Source: an uncultured Lachnospiraceae bacterium | Lineage (GTDB): Bacteria; Bacillota; Clostridia; Lachnospirales; Lachnospiraceae | Assembly: GCA_946414885.1 (NCBI GenBank) | Contig: CAMKQH010000021.1 | Location: forward strand, 1-64,000 | DNA length: 64,000 bases | Direction: 5' to 3' | In this document: piece after piece, positions 1 to 10,301 of the stretch | How positions within the stretch are numbered: the stretch's first letter is position 1 | How the letters are laid out: the number at the start of each line of letters is the position of its first letter | The notes under the pieces: model-generated | Told to the model about the DNA's origin: nothing | Database searches by the model: none | The model's input: the letters and a program-made list of their open reading frames with translations, nothing else | Program-made: the position numbers and the translations under genes

Positions 1-312
1 GAGCAAAAACAAGAGGCAGGCGGTAGTGAAATGGGTAAATGCTACCGCCTGGATAAAAAAAACATGAGCTAGGCGGGAAAGGGAAAAAAAGATGGGGCAC
101 AAGAGGACGAAAAAGGGTAGGAAAGAAATTTTAGTTCCCCCGAAGTTACGAAAAAATGAGATAAAATTTGGGCAAAAATACGTCTTGTGGAGTGCGGGCG
201 GAAGGGGGTATACTATATGTTGTTGATTTCAAAAAGATGTGGTTGGTAAAGAAGAATTGGTGAACCGGAGGGGTTCGCGATCTGGGACAGAGTTGTTAGG
301 AGAGTTGAGAAG

Positions 313-1371
313 ATGAGTTTTCGGGATAATACGAAGGTGATCAAAATAGGGGACAGGGTGATTGGCGGAGGAAATCCGATCCTGATCCAGTCCATGACGA
401 ATACGAAGACGGAGGACGTGGAGGCGACGGTGGCGCAGATCCATGCGCTGGAGCGCGCAGGCTGTGAGATCATTCGTTGTACGGTGCCGACGATTGAGGC
501 GGCAAGAGCAATTGGAGAGATCAAGAAGCAGATACAGATCCCTTTGGTCGCTGACATTCACTTTGATTATAAAATGGCGATTGCAGCCATGGAGAACGGA
601 GCGGATAAGATTCGAATCAATCCCGGAAACATTGGATCAAAGGAGCGGGTGAAGGCCGTGGTTGACGTTGCGAAGGAACGAAGCGTTCCCATCCGCGTTG
701 GCGTGAACAGTGGTTCCCTGGAAAAGCATTTGTTGGAAAAATACGGCGGCGTTACGGCGGAAGGCATCGTGGAGAGTGCGTTGGATAAAGTTCACTTGAT
801 CGAGGATCTCGGATATGATCAGCTTGTGATCAGCATCAAGTCCTCGGACGTTCTTACGTGCGTGAAGGCCCATGAGCTTCTTGCCGGGAAAACGACGTAT
901 CCCCTGCACGTTGGCATTACGGAATCCGGTACGGTGCGAAGCGGAAACATTAAATCTGCAATTGGATTGGGGTTAATTCTAAATCAAGGGATCGGTGACA
1001 CCATCCGCGTATCTCTTACGGGAGATCCGGTGGAGGAGATTTATTCTGCTAAGCTGATCCTCCGGACGTTGGGACTTCGCACCGGCGGCATTGAGGTGGT
1101 GAGCTGTCCGACATGCGGCAGAACACAGATCGACCTGATTGGGCTGGCAGGCAAGGTGGAGCAAATGGTAGCCGATTATCCGCTTGACATTAAGGTTGCC
1201 GTGATGGGCTGCGTGGTGAATGGACCGGGAGAAGCCAGAGAGGCTGATCTTGGCATTGCCGGCGGCATTGGCGAAGGACTCCTGATCAAAAAAGGAGAGG
1301 TCATCCGGAAGGTTCCGGAAGCAGAACTCCTGAATGCATTGAAAGCAGAGTTGGACGCGTGGGAGGCTTAA
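313..1371 (+). CDS. ispG: 4-hydroxy-3-methylbut-2-enyl diphosphate synthase (flavodoxin)
   Basis: 352-aa ORF; N-term NPILIQSMTNTKTEDVEAT, C-term CPTCGRTQIDL and VMGCVVNGPGEAREADLGIAGG typical of IspG/GcpE. Upstream TTGTGG(185-190)-18-TATACT(209-214) promoter-like sequence. Confidence 0.96.
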   Translation: MSFRDNTKVIKIGDRVIGGGNPILIQSMTNTKTEDVEATVAQIHALERAGCEIIRCTVPTIEAARAIGEIKKQIQIPLVADIHFDYKMAIAAMENGADKIRINPGNIGSKERVKAVVDVAKERSVPIRVGVNSGSLEKHLLEKYGGVTAEGIVESALDKVHLIEDLGYDQLVISIKSSDVLTCVKAHELLAGKTTYPLHVGITESGTVRSGNIKSAIGLGLILNQGIGDTIRVSLTGDPVEEIYSAKLILRTLGLRTGGIEVVSCPTCGRTQIDLIGLAGKVEQMVADYPLDIKVAVMGCVVNGPGEAREADLGIAGGIGEGLLIKKGEVIRKVPEAELLNALKAELDAWEA

Positions 1372-1374
1372 GTA

Positions 1375-4300
1375 ATGAAGGCTTTTTTTGAGGCATTTCC
1401 AAACGTGCAGTTGCCACAGAATCTGCACAACCTCATGGCTCAAACGAACATAGAGAAGATCACGACGACAAAGTCCAAGGATTTCCTGAGAATCTATTTG
1501 GTCTCAAGAAATCTGATCGATAAAAGAGACGTCTATAAGGTGGAGAAGGAAATCAAAAGACAGCTCTTTGAGGGCATATCCATTGCAGTGAAGATCTATG
1601 AACGGTTTGAACTGTCAGCGCAATACACTCCGGAAAAGCTCCTGGACGTTTACCGGGAAAGCATTCTGGAGGAATTAATGGAATACAGTCATGTCCTGTT
1701 TATAGCGCTAAAGGGCGCGCAGTTTTCCTATCCCGAGGCGGGACGCGTTGTGGTGAATCTAGAGGATTCCGTCCTTGTGAAGAGCAAGGAAGAGGAATTG
1801 CACCGCATCTTGGAAAAGATTCTCGTGGAACGCTGTGGTTTTGGCGTAAGGATCGATCTGGAATATCGGGAAAAGGACAGATCCCAGGATCGTGAGGAAG
1901 AAGAGAGACTGATCAGCCTAAAGGTCGCAGAGATCACGGGCAGACTGAAGGGATATGAGAGCACTGGCGATAAAGCTGCCGGTGCGAACGGGGACAAGGC
2001 TCCCGGGACGGATGGCGCAAATGGAAATGGAGCCGCAGGGAGCGAAAAACAGAAGGACGGAGCCGGCGCGACGCAGGATGGTGCTGCAAGTGCCGGTGAA
2101 AATGGCGCGGCTGCAAACACAGGCGAAACTGGCGGAAAGACGGCAGAAAAGACGGGTGAATTGCGCTCTTCCGCGGGCGGCAAGCTGAATACCGGCAGAG
2201 GTGAATTCTCGAAGTTTAAGAAGGGCGAGAGAGGCGGTTTTGACCGCGGCGCCGTGAAAAAATCGGACAATCCCGACGTCATTTACGGAAGAGATTTCGA
2301 GGAGGAACCGATGAAACTGGAGGACGTCATCGGTGAGATCGGCGAAGTCGTGGTGCAGGGTAAGATCCTGAAACTGGAGACCCGCGAGATCAAGAATGAA
2401 AAGACCATCATCTTTTTTGACATAACGGATTTTTCCGACACGATGACAGTCAAGATGTTTGCTAAGAATGAGCAGGTCAAGGAGATCACGGACGGACTGA
2501 AGGCCGGCAGCTTTATTAAGGTTAAGGGCATTGCCATGATGGACAAGTTCGATCACGAGCTGACCATCGGTTCCATTGCCGGGATCAAGAAGACTGCGGA
2601 CTTTTCTGTCAGCCGTTCTGACGTGGCGCTAAAAAAGAGGGTGGAGTTGCATTGTCATACAAAGATGAGCGACATGGACGGCGTCTCCGAAGCGAAGGAT
2701 ATCGTAAAGCGTGCTTATAAATGGGGACACAGGGCCATCGCCATCACGGATCACGGCGTGGTGCAGGGCTTCACGGACGCAGGCCACGTATGGGATGACC
2801 TTTGGAAGGCAAAGAAGAACGAATGTAAGGAAAAGGAACTTCCGGCGCCGGACAAGCAGGATTTCTTTAAGGTACTTTATGGCATGGAGGCATATCTGGT
2901 TGACGATCTCCGGGAGATCGTAACTGGAGACAAAGGCCAGGACCTGCAGACGGATTTTGTGGTTTTTGACATTGAGACCACGGGATTTTCGCCCGTGACA
3001 AATAAGATCATTGAGATCGGCGCGGTGAAGGTCAGCGGCGGTGAAATTGTTGACAGGTTTTCCACCTTTGTCAATCCGCAGGTTCCGATTCCCTTCGAAA
3101 TCGAACAGCTGACGAGCATCCGGGATGACATGGTGATGGATGCGCCCGTGATCGAGGAAATCCTGCCGCGCTTCCTGGAGTTCAGCGAAGGATGCGTAAT
3201 GGTGGCGCACAATGCCAATTTCGACATGAGCTTTATCATGGAGAACTGCAGAAGACAAGGATTTTCTGATAACTTTACCTTTGTTGACACGGTGCAGATA
3301 TCGAGGGCGCTGTTAAAAGATCAGGCGAAGCATACGCTGGATGCGATCTGTAAAACCCTCGGAATTTCGCTGGAGAATCATCACCGGGCCGTAGATGACG
3401 CTGAGGCAACGGCTCACATATTCGTAAAGTTCATTAAGATGCTGGCGGAGGAGAAAATCTTTACCCTGAAAGAATTGAACGTGCTCGGTGAGAGCAGTCC
3501 TTCCGTGGTACAGAAATCCCCTTCCTATCATGCGATCATTCTGGCGAAGAATGATCTGGGACGGACGCACCTTTATAAACTTGTTTCGGAATCTCACCTG
3601 ACCTATTTTCACAGGGTGCCGAGGGTTCCGAAGAGCCTTGTGCAAAAATATCGCGAGGGTTTGATCCTGGGCAGCGCTTGTGAGGCAGGCGAGCTTTACC
3701 GCGCGCTTCTGGACGGGCAGACGGATCAGCAGATCGCAAGGCTGGTAAGCTTTTATGACTATCTGGAGATCCAACCCGTTGGAAACAATGCGTTTATGAT
3801 CCCGTCGGATAAGTTCCGGACGATTGAGAGCGCGGAGGACATTCAGGAGGTCAATCGCAAGATCGTAAAACTAGGCGAGCAATTCCACAAGCCAGTCGTG
3901 GCGACCTGTGACGTGCATTTCTTAGATCCGGCCGATGAGGTTTACCGCCGGATTATCATGGCGGGTAAGGGCTTTGAGGACGCTGACGATCAGGCACCGC
4001 TGTATCTCCACACGACGGAGGAGATGCTGAAGGAATTCGAGTATCTCGGAAGTGACAAGGCCTATGAGGTCGTCGTAAAGAATACGAACATGATCGCGGA
4101 CATGATCGAGACCATCGCCCCGGTGCGGCCGGACAAATGTCCTCCCGTGATCCCGGACAGCGATAAGACGCTGACTAAGATTTGTTATGACCGCGCCCAT
4201 GAGATATATGGGCCGGAGCTTCCGGAGATCGTTGAGGCGAGGTTGAAGAGAGAGCTAAATTCCATTATTTCCAATGGATTTGCCGTGATGTACATCATTG

Positions 4301-6054
4301 CGCAAAAGCTCGTTTGGAAATCCGTGGAGGATGGTTATCTGGTTGGTTCGAGAGGATCGGTAGGAAGCTCCTTCGTGGCCACCATGGCGGGAATCACGGA
4401 GGTCAATCCCTTAAGCCCGCACTATTATTGCAGTAAATGCCATTACGTGGACTTCGAATCTGATGAGGTAAAGGCATACGCGGGAAAGGCCGGGATCGAC
4501 ATGCCGGACAAGGCTTGTCCCGTCTGTGGCGAGCCTCTCCATAAGGACGGATTCGACATTCCCTTTGAGACGTTCCTTGGATTTAAGGGAGACAAGGAGC
4601 CCGACATTGACTTAAACTTCTCGGGTGAATATCAGTCCAAGGCACATAAGTATACCGAGGTTATTTTTGGCGCGGGCCAGACGTTCCGCGCAGGTACGAT
4701 TGCAACCGTGGCGGATAAGACGGCATTCGGTTACGTGAAGCACTATTTCGAGGAAAAGGGAATCACAAAGCGTACCAGTGAGATCGAAAGGCTTTCCGTG
4801 GGTTGTACGGGCGTTCGCCGGAGTACGGGCCAGCACCCGGGAGGCATCGTGGTATTGCCCTTGGGACAGGACATTAACTCCTTTACTCCCGTCCAGCATC
4901 CGGCGAACGACATGACGACCGACACGGTGACGACGCACTTTGATTATCACTCGATCGATCATAACCTGTTAAAACTTGACATTCTCGGACACGATGATCC
5001 TACCATGATCAGAATGCTGCAGGACCTGACGGGAATTGATCCCCTGACGATCCCATTGGACGGACAGGACGTCATGAGTCTGTTCCAGAATACGGACGCC
5101 CTGGGCATCACGCCGGATCAGATCGGCGGCACGAAGCTTGGAGCACTGGGAATCCCTGAGTTCGGTACGGACTTTGCAATGCAGATGGTTATCGACGCAC
5201 AGCCGAAATCCTTCTCGGACCTGGTAAGAATTTCCGGTCTGTCACATGGCACGGACGTGTGGCTTGGGAACGCGCAGGATCTGATCAAGAGCGGTATTGC
5301 GACGATTTCCACGGCGATCTGTACCCGTGATGACATTATGACTTATCTGATCGGTAAGGGCGTGGATCCGGAGCGCTCCTTTAAGATCATGGAGAACGTG
5401 CGTAAAGGCGTGGTGGCAAAGGGGAAGTGTGCGCAGTGGCCGGAATGGGTGGAGGACATGAAGGCGCATGACGTGCCGGATTGGTACATCGGTTCCTGTA
5501 AGAAGATTGCATACATGTTTCCGAAAGCGCATGCGGCGGCGTACGTTATGATGGCGTGGCGCATTGCCTACTGTAAGATCCATTATCCGCTGGCATATTA
5601 TGGCGCATTCTTTACGATCCGCGCGAAGGCATTCGATTATGAAAGAATGTGTCTTGGCAAGGCAGCCCTGGAGAAGAACCTAAAGGAGCTTCGCGGGCTG
5701 GAAAAGCCTTCCAACAAAGACAAGGACCAGATCGGTGACATGAGGATCGTGCAGGAGATGTACGCAAGGGGATTTGAATTTGCCCCCATTGACGTTTACA
5801 AGGCACACTCCAGACATTTCCAGATCATTGACGGAAAGCTGATGCCTGCACTGACGACTATTGAAGGCATGGGCGAAAAGGCTGCGGATGCGGTGATGGA
5901 AGCGGCGAAGGATGGTCCTTTCCTTTCAAGGGATGATTTCCGGGACAGAACGAAGGTTTCCCAGACGACGATCGACACCATGGCGAGACTTGGCCTTTTG
6001 GAGGGCTTGCCCGAGAGCAATCAGATCAGTCTGTTTGATTTTATGCAGGGTTAA
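1375..6054 (+). CDS. polC: DNA polymerase III PolC-type alpha subunit
   Basis: 1559 aa; OB fold, PHP (HCHTKMSDMDG), DEDD exonuclease (FVVFDIETTGFSP) and PolC polymerase core (GSRGSVGSSFVATMAGITEVNPL, EPDIDLNFSGEYQ). Confidence 0.97.
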   Translation: MKAFFEAFPNVQLPQNLHNLMAQTNIEKITTTKSKDFLRIYLVSRNLIDKRDVYKVEKEIKRQLFEGISIAVKIYERFELSAQYTPEKLLDVYRESILEELMEYSHVLFIALKGAQFSYPEAGRVVVNLEDSVLVKSKEEELHRILEKILVERCGFGVRIDLEYREKDRSQDREEEERLISLKVAEITGRLKGYESTGDKAAGANGDKAPGTDGANGNGAAGSEKQKDGAGATQDGAASAGENGAAANTGETGGKTAEKTGELRSSAGGKLNTGRGEFSKFKKGERGGFDRGAVKKSDNPDVIYGRDFEEEPMKLEDVIGEIGEVVVQGKILKLETREIKNEKTIIFFDITDFSDTMTVKMFAKNEQVKEITDGLKAGSFIKVKGIAMMDKFDHELTIGSIAGIKKTADFSVSRSDVALKKRVELHCHTKMSDMDGVSEAKDIVKRAYKWGHRAIAITDHGVVQGFTDAGHVWDDLWKAKKNECKEKELPAPDKQDFFKVLYGMEAYLVDDLREIVTGDKGQDLQTDFVVFDIETTGFSPVTNKIIEIGAVKVSGGEIVDRFSTFVNPQVPIPFEIEQLTSIRDDMVMDAPVIEEILPRFLEFSEGCVMVAHNANFDMSFIMENCRRQGFSDNFTFVDTVQISRALLKDQAKHTLDAICKTLGISLENHHRAVDDAEATAHIFVKFIKMLAEEKIFTLKELNVLGESSPSVVQKSPSYHAIILAKNDLGRTHLYKLVSESHLTYFHRVPRVPKSLVQKYREGLILGSACEAGELYRALLDGQTDQQIARLVSFYDYLEIQPVGNNAFMIPSDKFRTIESAEDIQEVNRKIVKLGEQFHKPVVATCDVHFLDPADEVYRRIIMAGKGFEDADDQAPLYLHTTEEMLKEFEYLGSDKAYEVVVKNTNMIADMIETIAPVRPDKCPPVIPDSDKTLTKICYDRAHEIYGPELPEIVEARLKRELNSIISNGFAVMYIIAQKLVWKSVEDGYLVGSRGSVGSSFVATMAGITEVNPLSPHYYCSKCHYVDFESDEVKAYAGKAGIDMPDKACPVCGEPLHKDGFDIPFETFLGFKGDKEPDIDLNFSGEYQSKAHKYTEVIFGAGQTFRAGTIATVADKTAFGYVKHYFEEKGITKRTSEIERLSVGCTGVRRSTGQHPGGIVVLPLGQDINSFTPVQHPANDMTTDTVTTHFDYHSIDHNLLKLDILGHDDPTMIRMLQDLTGIDPLTIPLDGQDVMSLFQNTDALGITPDQIGGTKLGALGIPEFGTDFAMQMVIDAQPKSFSDLVRISGLSHGTDVWLGNAQDLIKSGIATISTAICTRDDIMTYLIGKGVDPERSFKIMENVRKGVVAKGKCAQWPEWVEDMKAHDVPDWYIGSCKKIAYMFPKAHAAAYVMMAWRIAYCKIHYPLAYYGAFFTIRAKAFDYERMCLGKAALEKNLKELRGLEKPSNKDKDQIGDMRIVQEMYARGFEFAPIDVYKAHSRHFQIIDGKLMPALTTIEGMGEKAADAVMEAAKDGPFLSRDDFRDRTKVSQTTIDTMARLGLLEGLPESNQISLFDFMQG

Positions 6055-6063
6055 AAAAACTGG

Positions 6064-6126
6064 TTGAAATATAATAAGAAAAGATGTATAATGTCTTTCG
6101 GATTTTGGGGCATGAAGAGGTGCCCC
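6064..6126 (+). promoter_or_regulatory. Promoter TTGAAA-17-TATAAT plus leader hairpin GGGGCA/TGCCCC
   Basis: TTGAAA 6064-6069, TATAAT 6087-6092, perfect 6-bp stem 6107-6126. Confidence 0.65.
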
Positions 6127-6175
6127 GCGAAACGAACAAATTAAGATTCTATAGAGAAAAGGATGAGTGTGAATC

Positions 6176-7522
6176 ATGGCAAACGAAACAAAAACCGGGG
6201 GCTGGCGCTCCAACAAATGGGTGAGGGCTGCAATTCCCGCACTGCTGTTACACTGTAGTATTGGTACCGTTTATTGCTGGAGTATTTTCAGCCAGGAGAT
6301 CGCTGATTACATTGGTTATACCAAGAGCGCAACCGAATGGGCATTCAGCTTTGCCATTTTCTTCCTTGGCATGTCTGCTGCATTCCTTGGCAACGTGGTA
6401 GAGAAGGACATTCACAAGTCTTCCCTGATCGCAACGATCTGTTTTGCACTCGGCATGGCTTTGACCGGATTCTTCATTTCATACGGTGGCCAGAACCAAC
6501 ATTCACCCGTTGCACTGATCGGAATTTACGTATCCTATGGTTTCATCATGGGAATCGGTCTTGGTACCGGTTATCTTTCTCCCGTAAAGACCTTGATGCT
6601 TTGGTTCTCTGACAGAAAAGGCCTTGCAACCGGTCTTGCGGTAGCGGGTTTTGGCGCGGCTAAGGCAATCGCAAGCCCGATCATGCAGTGGATGCTGCAC
6701 GGTCTTGGCGAGGGAGGCATCTATAAGATGTTTTACATTCTTGCCGGCGTATACTTTGTCATGATGTTTGTTGGACATCTACTTTTAAAGAAGCCCGATG
6801 GCTGGCACGAGCCTCAGTCCAAGGATGCAAAGCCCAGCATCATGCAGGTGCTGAAGACGAAGCCCATGACCAACTACATTGGCATTTGGCTGATGTTCTA
6901 TATCAATATTACCTGTGGCCTTGCCCTGATCTCTCAGGAGAAGATGATCGTAAAGTGTATCGGACTTGCAGCTTCCGTTGGCATTATTTCCACCATTTCC
7001 GCAGTGTTTAACGCAGGCGGACGTCTTGGCTTCTCTGCATGGGCTGATACCATGAAGGACAGAAATACTATTTACAAGATGATCTTTATCATTTCCATCG
7101 CATTCACCGGACTGGTTATGGTAACGGGCGGCATCAAGAACGGCGAGGGAAATGGTCTTTTGATCTTCCTTGTGCTTGCATTGATCTTCTTCGTAAACGC
7201 TGGTTACGGCGGAGGTTTCTCCAACGTACCTACCCTGCTGTCTGATCATTATGGCATGGGTTCCATCAGTGCCATTCACGGAATTACGCTTTCCGCATGG
7301 GCATTTGCAGGTCTGACCGGTAACCAGGTTGCAACCTACATCGTAAACCATTCCGGAGAGTGGGTTGATCATGACGGAACGAAGATGAATCCTGTTGGAT
7401 ATCAGAACGTATTGATCTTTACCATTGCTCTTTACATTGTAGCCCTAATCCTTTGCCTGGTGCTTGTAAAACCTACCGACAAGGCGCTGGAAGCTAAGAA
7501 TGCGAAGAAGGCCGCTAAGTAA
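6176..7522 (+). CDS. OFA family MFS transporter (oxalate/formate antiporter-like)
   Basis: 448 aa, multiple TM segments, N-term WVRAAIPALLLHCSIGTVYCWSIF typical of OFA MFS transporters. Confidence 0.85.
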   Translation: MANETKTGGWRSNKWVRAAIPALLLHCSIGTVYCWSIFSQEIADYIGYTKSATEWAFSFAIFFLGMSAAFLGNVVEKDIHKSSLIATICFALGMALTGFFISYGGQNQHSPVALIGIYVSYGFIMGIGLGTGYLSPVKTLMLWFSDRKGLATGLAVAGFGAAKAIASPIMQWMLHGLGEGGIYKMFYILAGVYFVMMFVGHLLLKKPDGWHEPQSKDAKPSIMQVLKTKPMTNYIGIWLMFYINITCGLALISQEKMIVKCIGLAASVGIISTISAVFNAGGRLGFSAWADTMKDRNTIYKMIFIISIAFTGLVMVTGGIKNGEGNGLLIFLVLALIFFVNAGYGGGFSNVPTLLSDHYGMGSISAIHGITLSAWAFAGLTGNQVATYIVNHSGEWVDHDGTKMNPVGYQNVLIFTIALYIVALILCLVLVKPTDKALEAKNAKKAAK

Positions 7523-7571
7523 GACGGCGATGCTTTGAAGCTTTGTGGCTTCAGACAATAGAAAAAATGAG

Positions 7572-7599
7572 GAGGCTGCCCTGATCGGCAGCCTCTTTC
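7572..7599 (+). terminator. Rho-independent terminator
   Basis: GAGGCTGCC-ctgatc-GGCAGCCTC followed by TTTC. Confidence 0.75.
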
Positions 7600-7642
7600 A
7601 GAATCTGGGGATTTAAGCATAAACGAGGGAGGAAAGAGGCAG

Positions 7643-8512
7643 ATGATTGATGGAAGAACAAGGATCTGCGGACTGATTGGTAATCCGGTGGAGCATACGA
7701 TGTCGCCGGCAATCCATAATTTTCTTGCTGGACAAACGGGACAAAACCTTGTATATCTGCCGTTTCCCGTGAAGGATGGAGAAAGAATCGGAGATGCCGT
7801 GCGGGGAGCGCTTTCCATGGATTTCCTTGGCTTGAACGTCACTGTGCCATATAAGAGTGACGTCATTCCTTTCTTAAAAGAAACCGACGAGTTGGCGGCA
7901 CAGATCGGCGCAGTCAATACGCTGGTGCGGACGGAAGGTGGATTTAAGGGCTACAATACGGACATGCCGGGCCTGTACCGGGCAATGCTTTCGGACGGCG
8001 TTAGCGTGGAAGGGGAGAGGGTGCTGATCCTTGGAGCAGGCGGCGTCGCAAGAGCCGTGGCCATGATGCTGGCAAAGAAAAATGCAGCAGAGATCAGGAT
8101 CTTAAACCGGACGCTGGAAAAAGCCAAAGCCATCGCGAGCGAGATCAATCAGTTGGAGGGCAGGGAGGCCGTGATCCCCATGGAGCTTTCTGCATGGAAG
8201 GAGCTTCCTGAGGGAAAAAGGTATTTGGTGATCCAGGCTACAAAGGTTGGGATGTATCCTGACGTGAATGCCGCGGTGATCGAGGATGCTTCCTTTTATG
8301 AGCTGGTGAAGGTCGGGTATGACCTAATCTATAATCCGATGGACACGAAATTCATGCAGCTTGTGAGACGGGGCGGTGGAGAGGCATTCCACGGATTTAA
8401 AATGCTTTTGTATCAGGGGATCATCGCCTATGAATTATGGACGGGCATCCAGATTTCAGAAGAACTTGCGGACAAAACTTATCAGCACGTGATTGAACAA
8501 ATGAAGAAATAA
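7643..8512 (+). CDS. aroE: shikimate dehydrogenase
   Basis: GLIGNPVEHTMSPAIHN and GLNVTVPYKSDV motifs; NAD(P) motif LILGAGGVARAVA. Confidence 0.95.
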   Translation: MIDGRTRICGLIGNPVEHTMSPAIHNFLAGQTGQNLVYLPFPVKDGERIGDAVRGALSMDFLGLNVTVPYKSDVIPFLKETDELAAQIGAVNTLVRTEGGFKGYNTDMPGLYRAMLSDGVSVEGERVLILGAGGVARAVAMMLAKKNAAEIRILNRTLEKAKAIASEINQLEGREAVIPMELSAWKELPEGKRYLVIQATKVGMYPDVNAAVIEDASFYELVKVGYDLIYNPMDTKFMQLVRRGGGEAFHGFKMLLYQGIIAYELWTGIQISEELADKTYQHVIEQMKK

Positions 8513-9060
8513 TGGGAAAAGACATGGAACGTAATAGAAGGATTAAGAAGAACGTCCTGCTGATCGGATTTATGGGAGCAGGAAAGACAAGCGTTGGAAG
8601 GAAGCTTTCCTGGAAGCTCCGGATTCCCGTGGAAGACACGGACAAACTGATAGAGCAAAAGGCGGGAAAGAGCATTTCCGAGATTTTTGCCACGGAAGGC
8701 GAGGAAGCGTTTCGACGCATGGAGACCGAGGAACTCCGGGAAATTTGCTCCAGACCATATTGTCGCATCCTTTCCGTTGGCGGCGGAACGCCCGTCAGGG
8801 AAGAGAACAGAAAACTTCTGAAAAAGTGCGGAACGGTAGTTTATCTGCGCGTTAAGCCGGAGACCGTTTGGGAACGCCTTAAGGAAGATACGACAAGGCC
8901 TTTGCTGAATTGTGACGATCCCCTGGCGAAGATCAGAGAACTGATGGCGGCAAGAAAAGAAGCATATGAGAGCTGCGCCGACGTGATCCTTGACGTTGAC
9001 GAGATGAACGTGGACGACTGCGCGAGCAGTTTGGCACAGTGGCTGGAGGAAAATGCATGA
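8512..9060 (+). CDS. aroK: shikimate kinase
   Basis: LIGFMGAGKTSVGRKLS P-loop, DTDKLIEQ, GGGTPVREENR. Confidence 0.93.
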   Translation: MGKDMERNRRIKKNVLLIGFMGAGKTSVGRKLSWKLRIPVEDTDKLIEQKAGKSISEIFATEGEEAFRRMETEELREICSRPYCRILSVGGGTPVREENRKLLKKCGTVVYLRVKPETVWERLKEDTTRPLLNCDDPLAKIRELMAARKEAYESCADVILDVDEMNVDDCASSLAQWLEENA

Positions 9061-9503
9061 AAATATTAGTGATCAACGGACCGAACTTGAATTTCCTGGG
9101 GATTCGCGAGAAGGCAGTTTACGGAACGCAGGATTATAATTATTTGTTGGAGATGATCCACAAAAAAGGGGAACAGGTTGGATGTGAGACGGAGGTGTTC
9201 CAGAGCAATCACGAGGGAGCCATCATTGACCGCATCCAGGAGGCATATTTTGACGGAACGGCAGGGATTGTGATCAATCCCGGGGCGTATACGCATTATT
9301 CTTACGCGATCCATGACGCGCTGGCAAGCGTGACCACAATTCCAAAGGTGGAAATCCATATTTCGGACATTACGAAGCGGGAGGATTTCCGCAAGATTTC
9401 CGTGACGGCACCGGCCTGCGACGCACAGATTTACGGTCACGGACTGGAAGGCTACTGCATGGCCATCGACGCAGTGTTGGAGAGGATCGGTTCTGGCCAA
9501 TAA
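9057..9503 (+). CDS. aroQ: 3-dehydroquinate dehydratase, type II
   Basis: MKILVINGPNLNFLGIRE, NPGAYTHYSYAIHDAL, EIHISDI; ATGA overlap with aroK stop. ORF-track start (9039) is upstream of the better-supported ATG at 9057. Confidence 0.95.
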   Translation: MKILVINGPNLNFLGIREKAVYGTQDYNYLLEMIHKKGEQVGCETEVFQSNHEGAIIDRIQEAYFDGTAGIVINPGAYTHYSYAIHDALASVTTIPKVEIHISDITKREDFRKISVTAPACDAQIYGHGLEGYCMAIDAVLERIGSGQ

Positions 9504-9618
9504 AAACGGGGATTTGCAAAAAAGAAAAATTTTTTCAAAAATCTGTTGAAATATTGTCGCTTTTATATTAAACTGTTAAAGAATTATAACCGTGAAAACT
9601 TTAGGAGGATAATTTTTT

Positions 9619-10176
9619 ATGATTTCTGCAGGTGATTTCAGAAATGGCATGACCATTGAATTGGATAATAACGTATTCCAGATTATTGAGTTCCAGCACG
9701 TAAAGCCTGGTAAGGGCGCTGCATTCGTTCGTACGAAGCTGAAGAACATCAAGTCCGGCGGCGTTGTTGAGAGAACCTTCCGTCCTACCGAGAAGTGCCC
9801 TCAGGCACGTATCGACAGAAAGGACATGCAGTATTCCTATTCCGATGGCGACCTTTTCTATTTCATGGATACCGAGACCTATGATCAGATCGCACTGAAC
9901 GCTGAGACCGTTGGTGATGCGCTGAAGTTTGTTGTAGAGAATGAGGTTTGCAAGATCTGTTCTCACAACGGAAGCGTATTCTCCGTAGAGCCTCCGCTGT
10001 TCGTAGAGCTGACCATCACCGATACCGAGCCTGGCTTCAAGGGTGACACCGCTACAGGTGCAAGCAAGCCCGCAATCGTTGAGACCGGTGCACAGGTTAT
10101 GGTTCCTCTGTTCGTTGAGCAGGGCGACAAGATCAAGATCGACACCAGAACCGGCGAGTATCTGTCCAGAGTATAA
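9619..10176 (+). CDS. efp: translation elongation factor P
   Basis: 185 aa; [44 protein letters not shown]-term [24 protein letters not shown]. Upstream TTGAAA-17-TAAACT. Confidence 0.97.
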   Translation: MISAGDFRNGMTIELDNNVFQIIEFQHVKPGKGAAFVRTKLKNIKSGGVVERTFRPTEKCPQARIDRKDMQYSYSDGDLFYFMDTETYDQIALNAETVGDALKFVVENEVCKICSHNGSVFSVEPPLFVELTITDTEPGFKGDTATGASKPAIVETGAQVMVPLFVEQGDKIKIDTRTGEYLSRV

Positions 10177-10220
10177 GCGATAACTTTTCTGGAATCTGAA
10201 ATCGTAAGACAGACTTATAA

Positions 10221-10260
10221 GACAATGAGTTCCTTTGGGGATTCATTGTCTTTTTGTTTT
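10221..10260 (+). terminator. Rho-independent terminator after efp
   Basis: GACAATGA...TTCATTGTC followed by TTTTTGTTTT. Confidence 0.85.
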
Positions 10261-10301
10261 GAGGGATTCAGGGAAGAGGGGCCGGAGGGGATGACGGCCG
10301 C

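Noticed and set aside
19-52. Hairpin AGGCGGTAG...CTACCGCCT at the window start
   Set aside because: Could be the terminator of the gene before the window, but it lacks a clean U-tract and the upstream gene is not visible, so it was not called.
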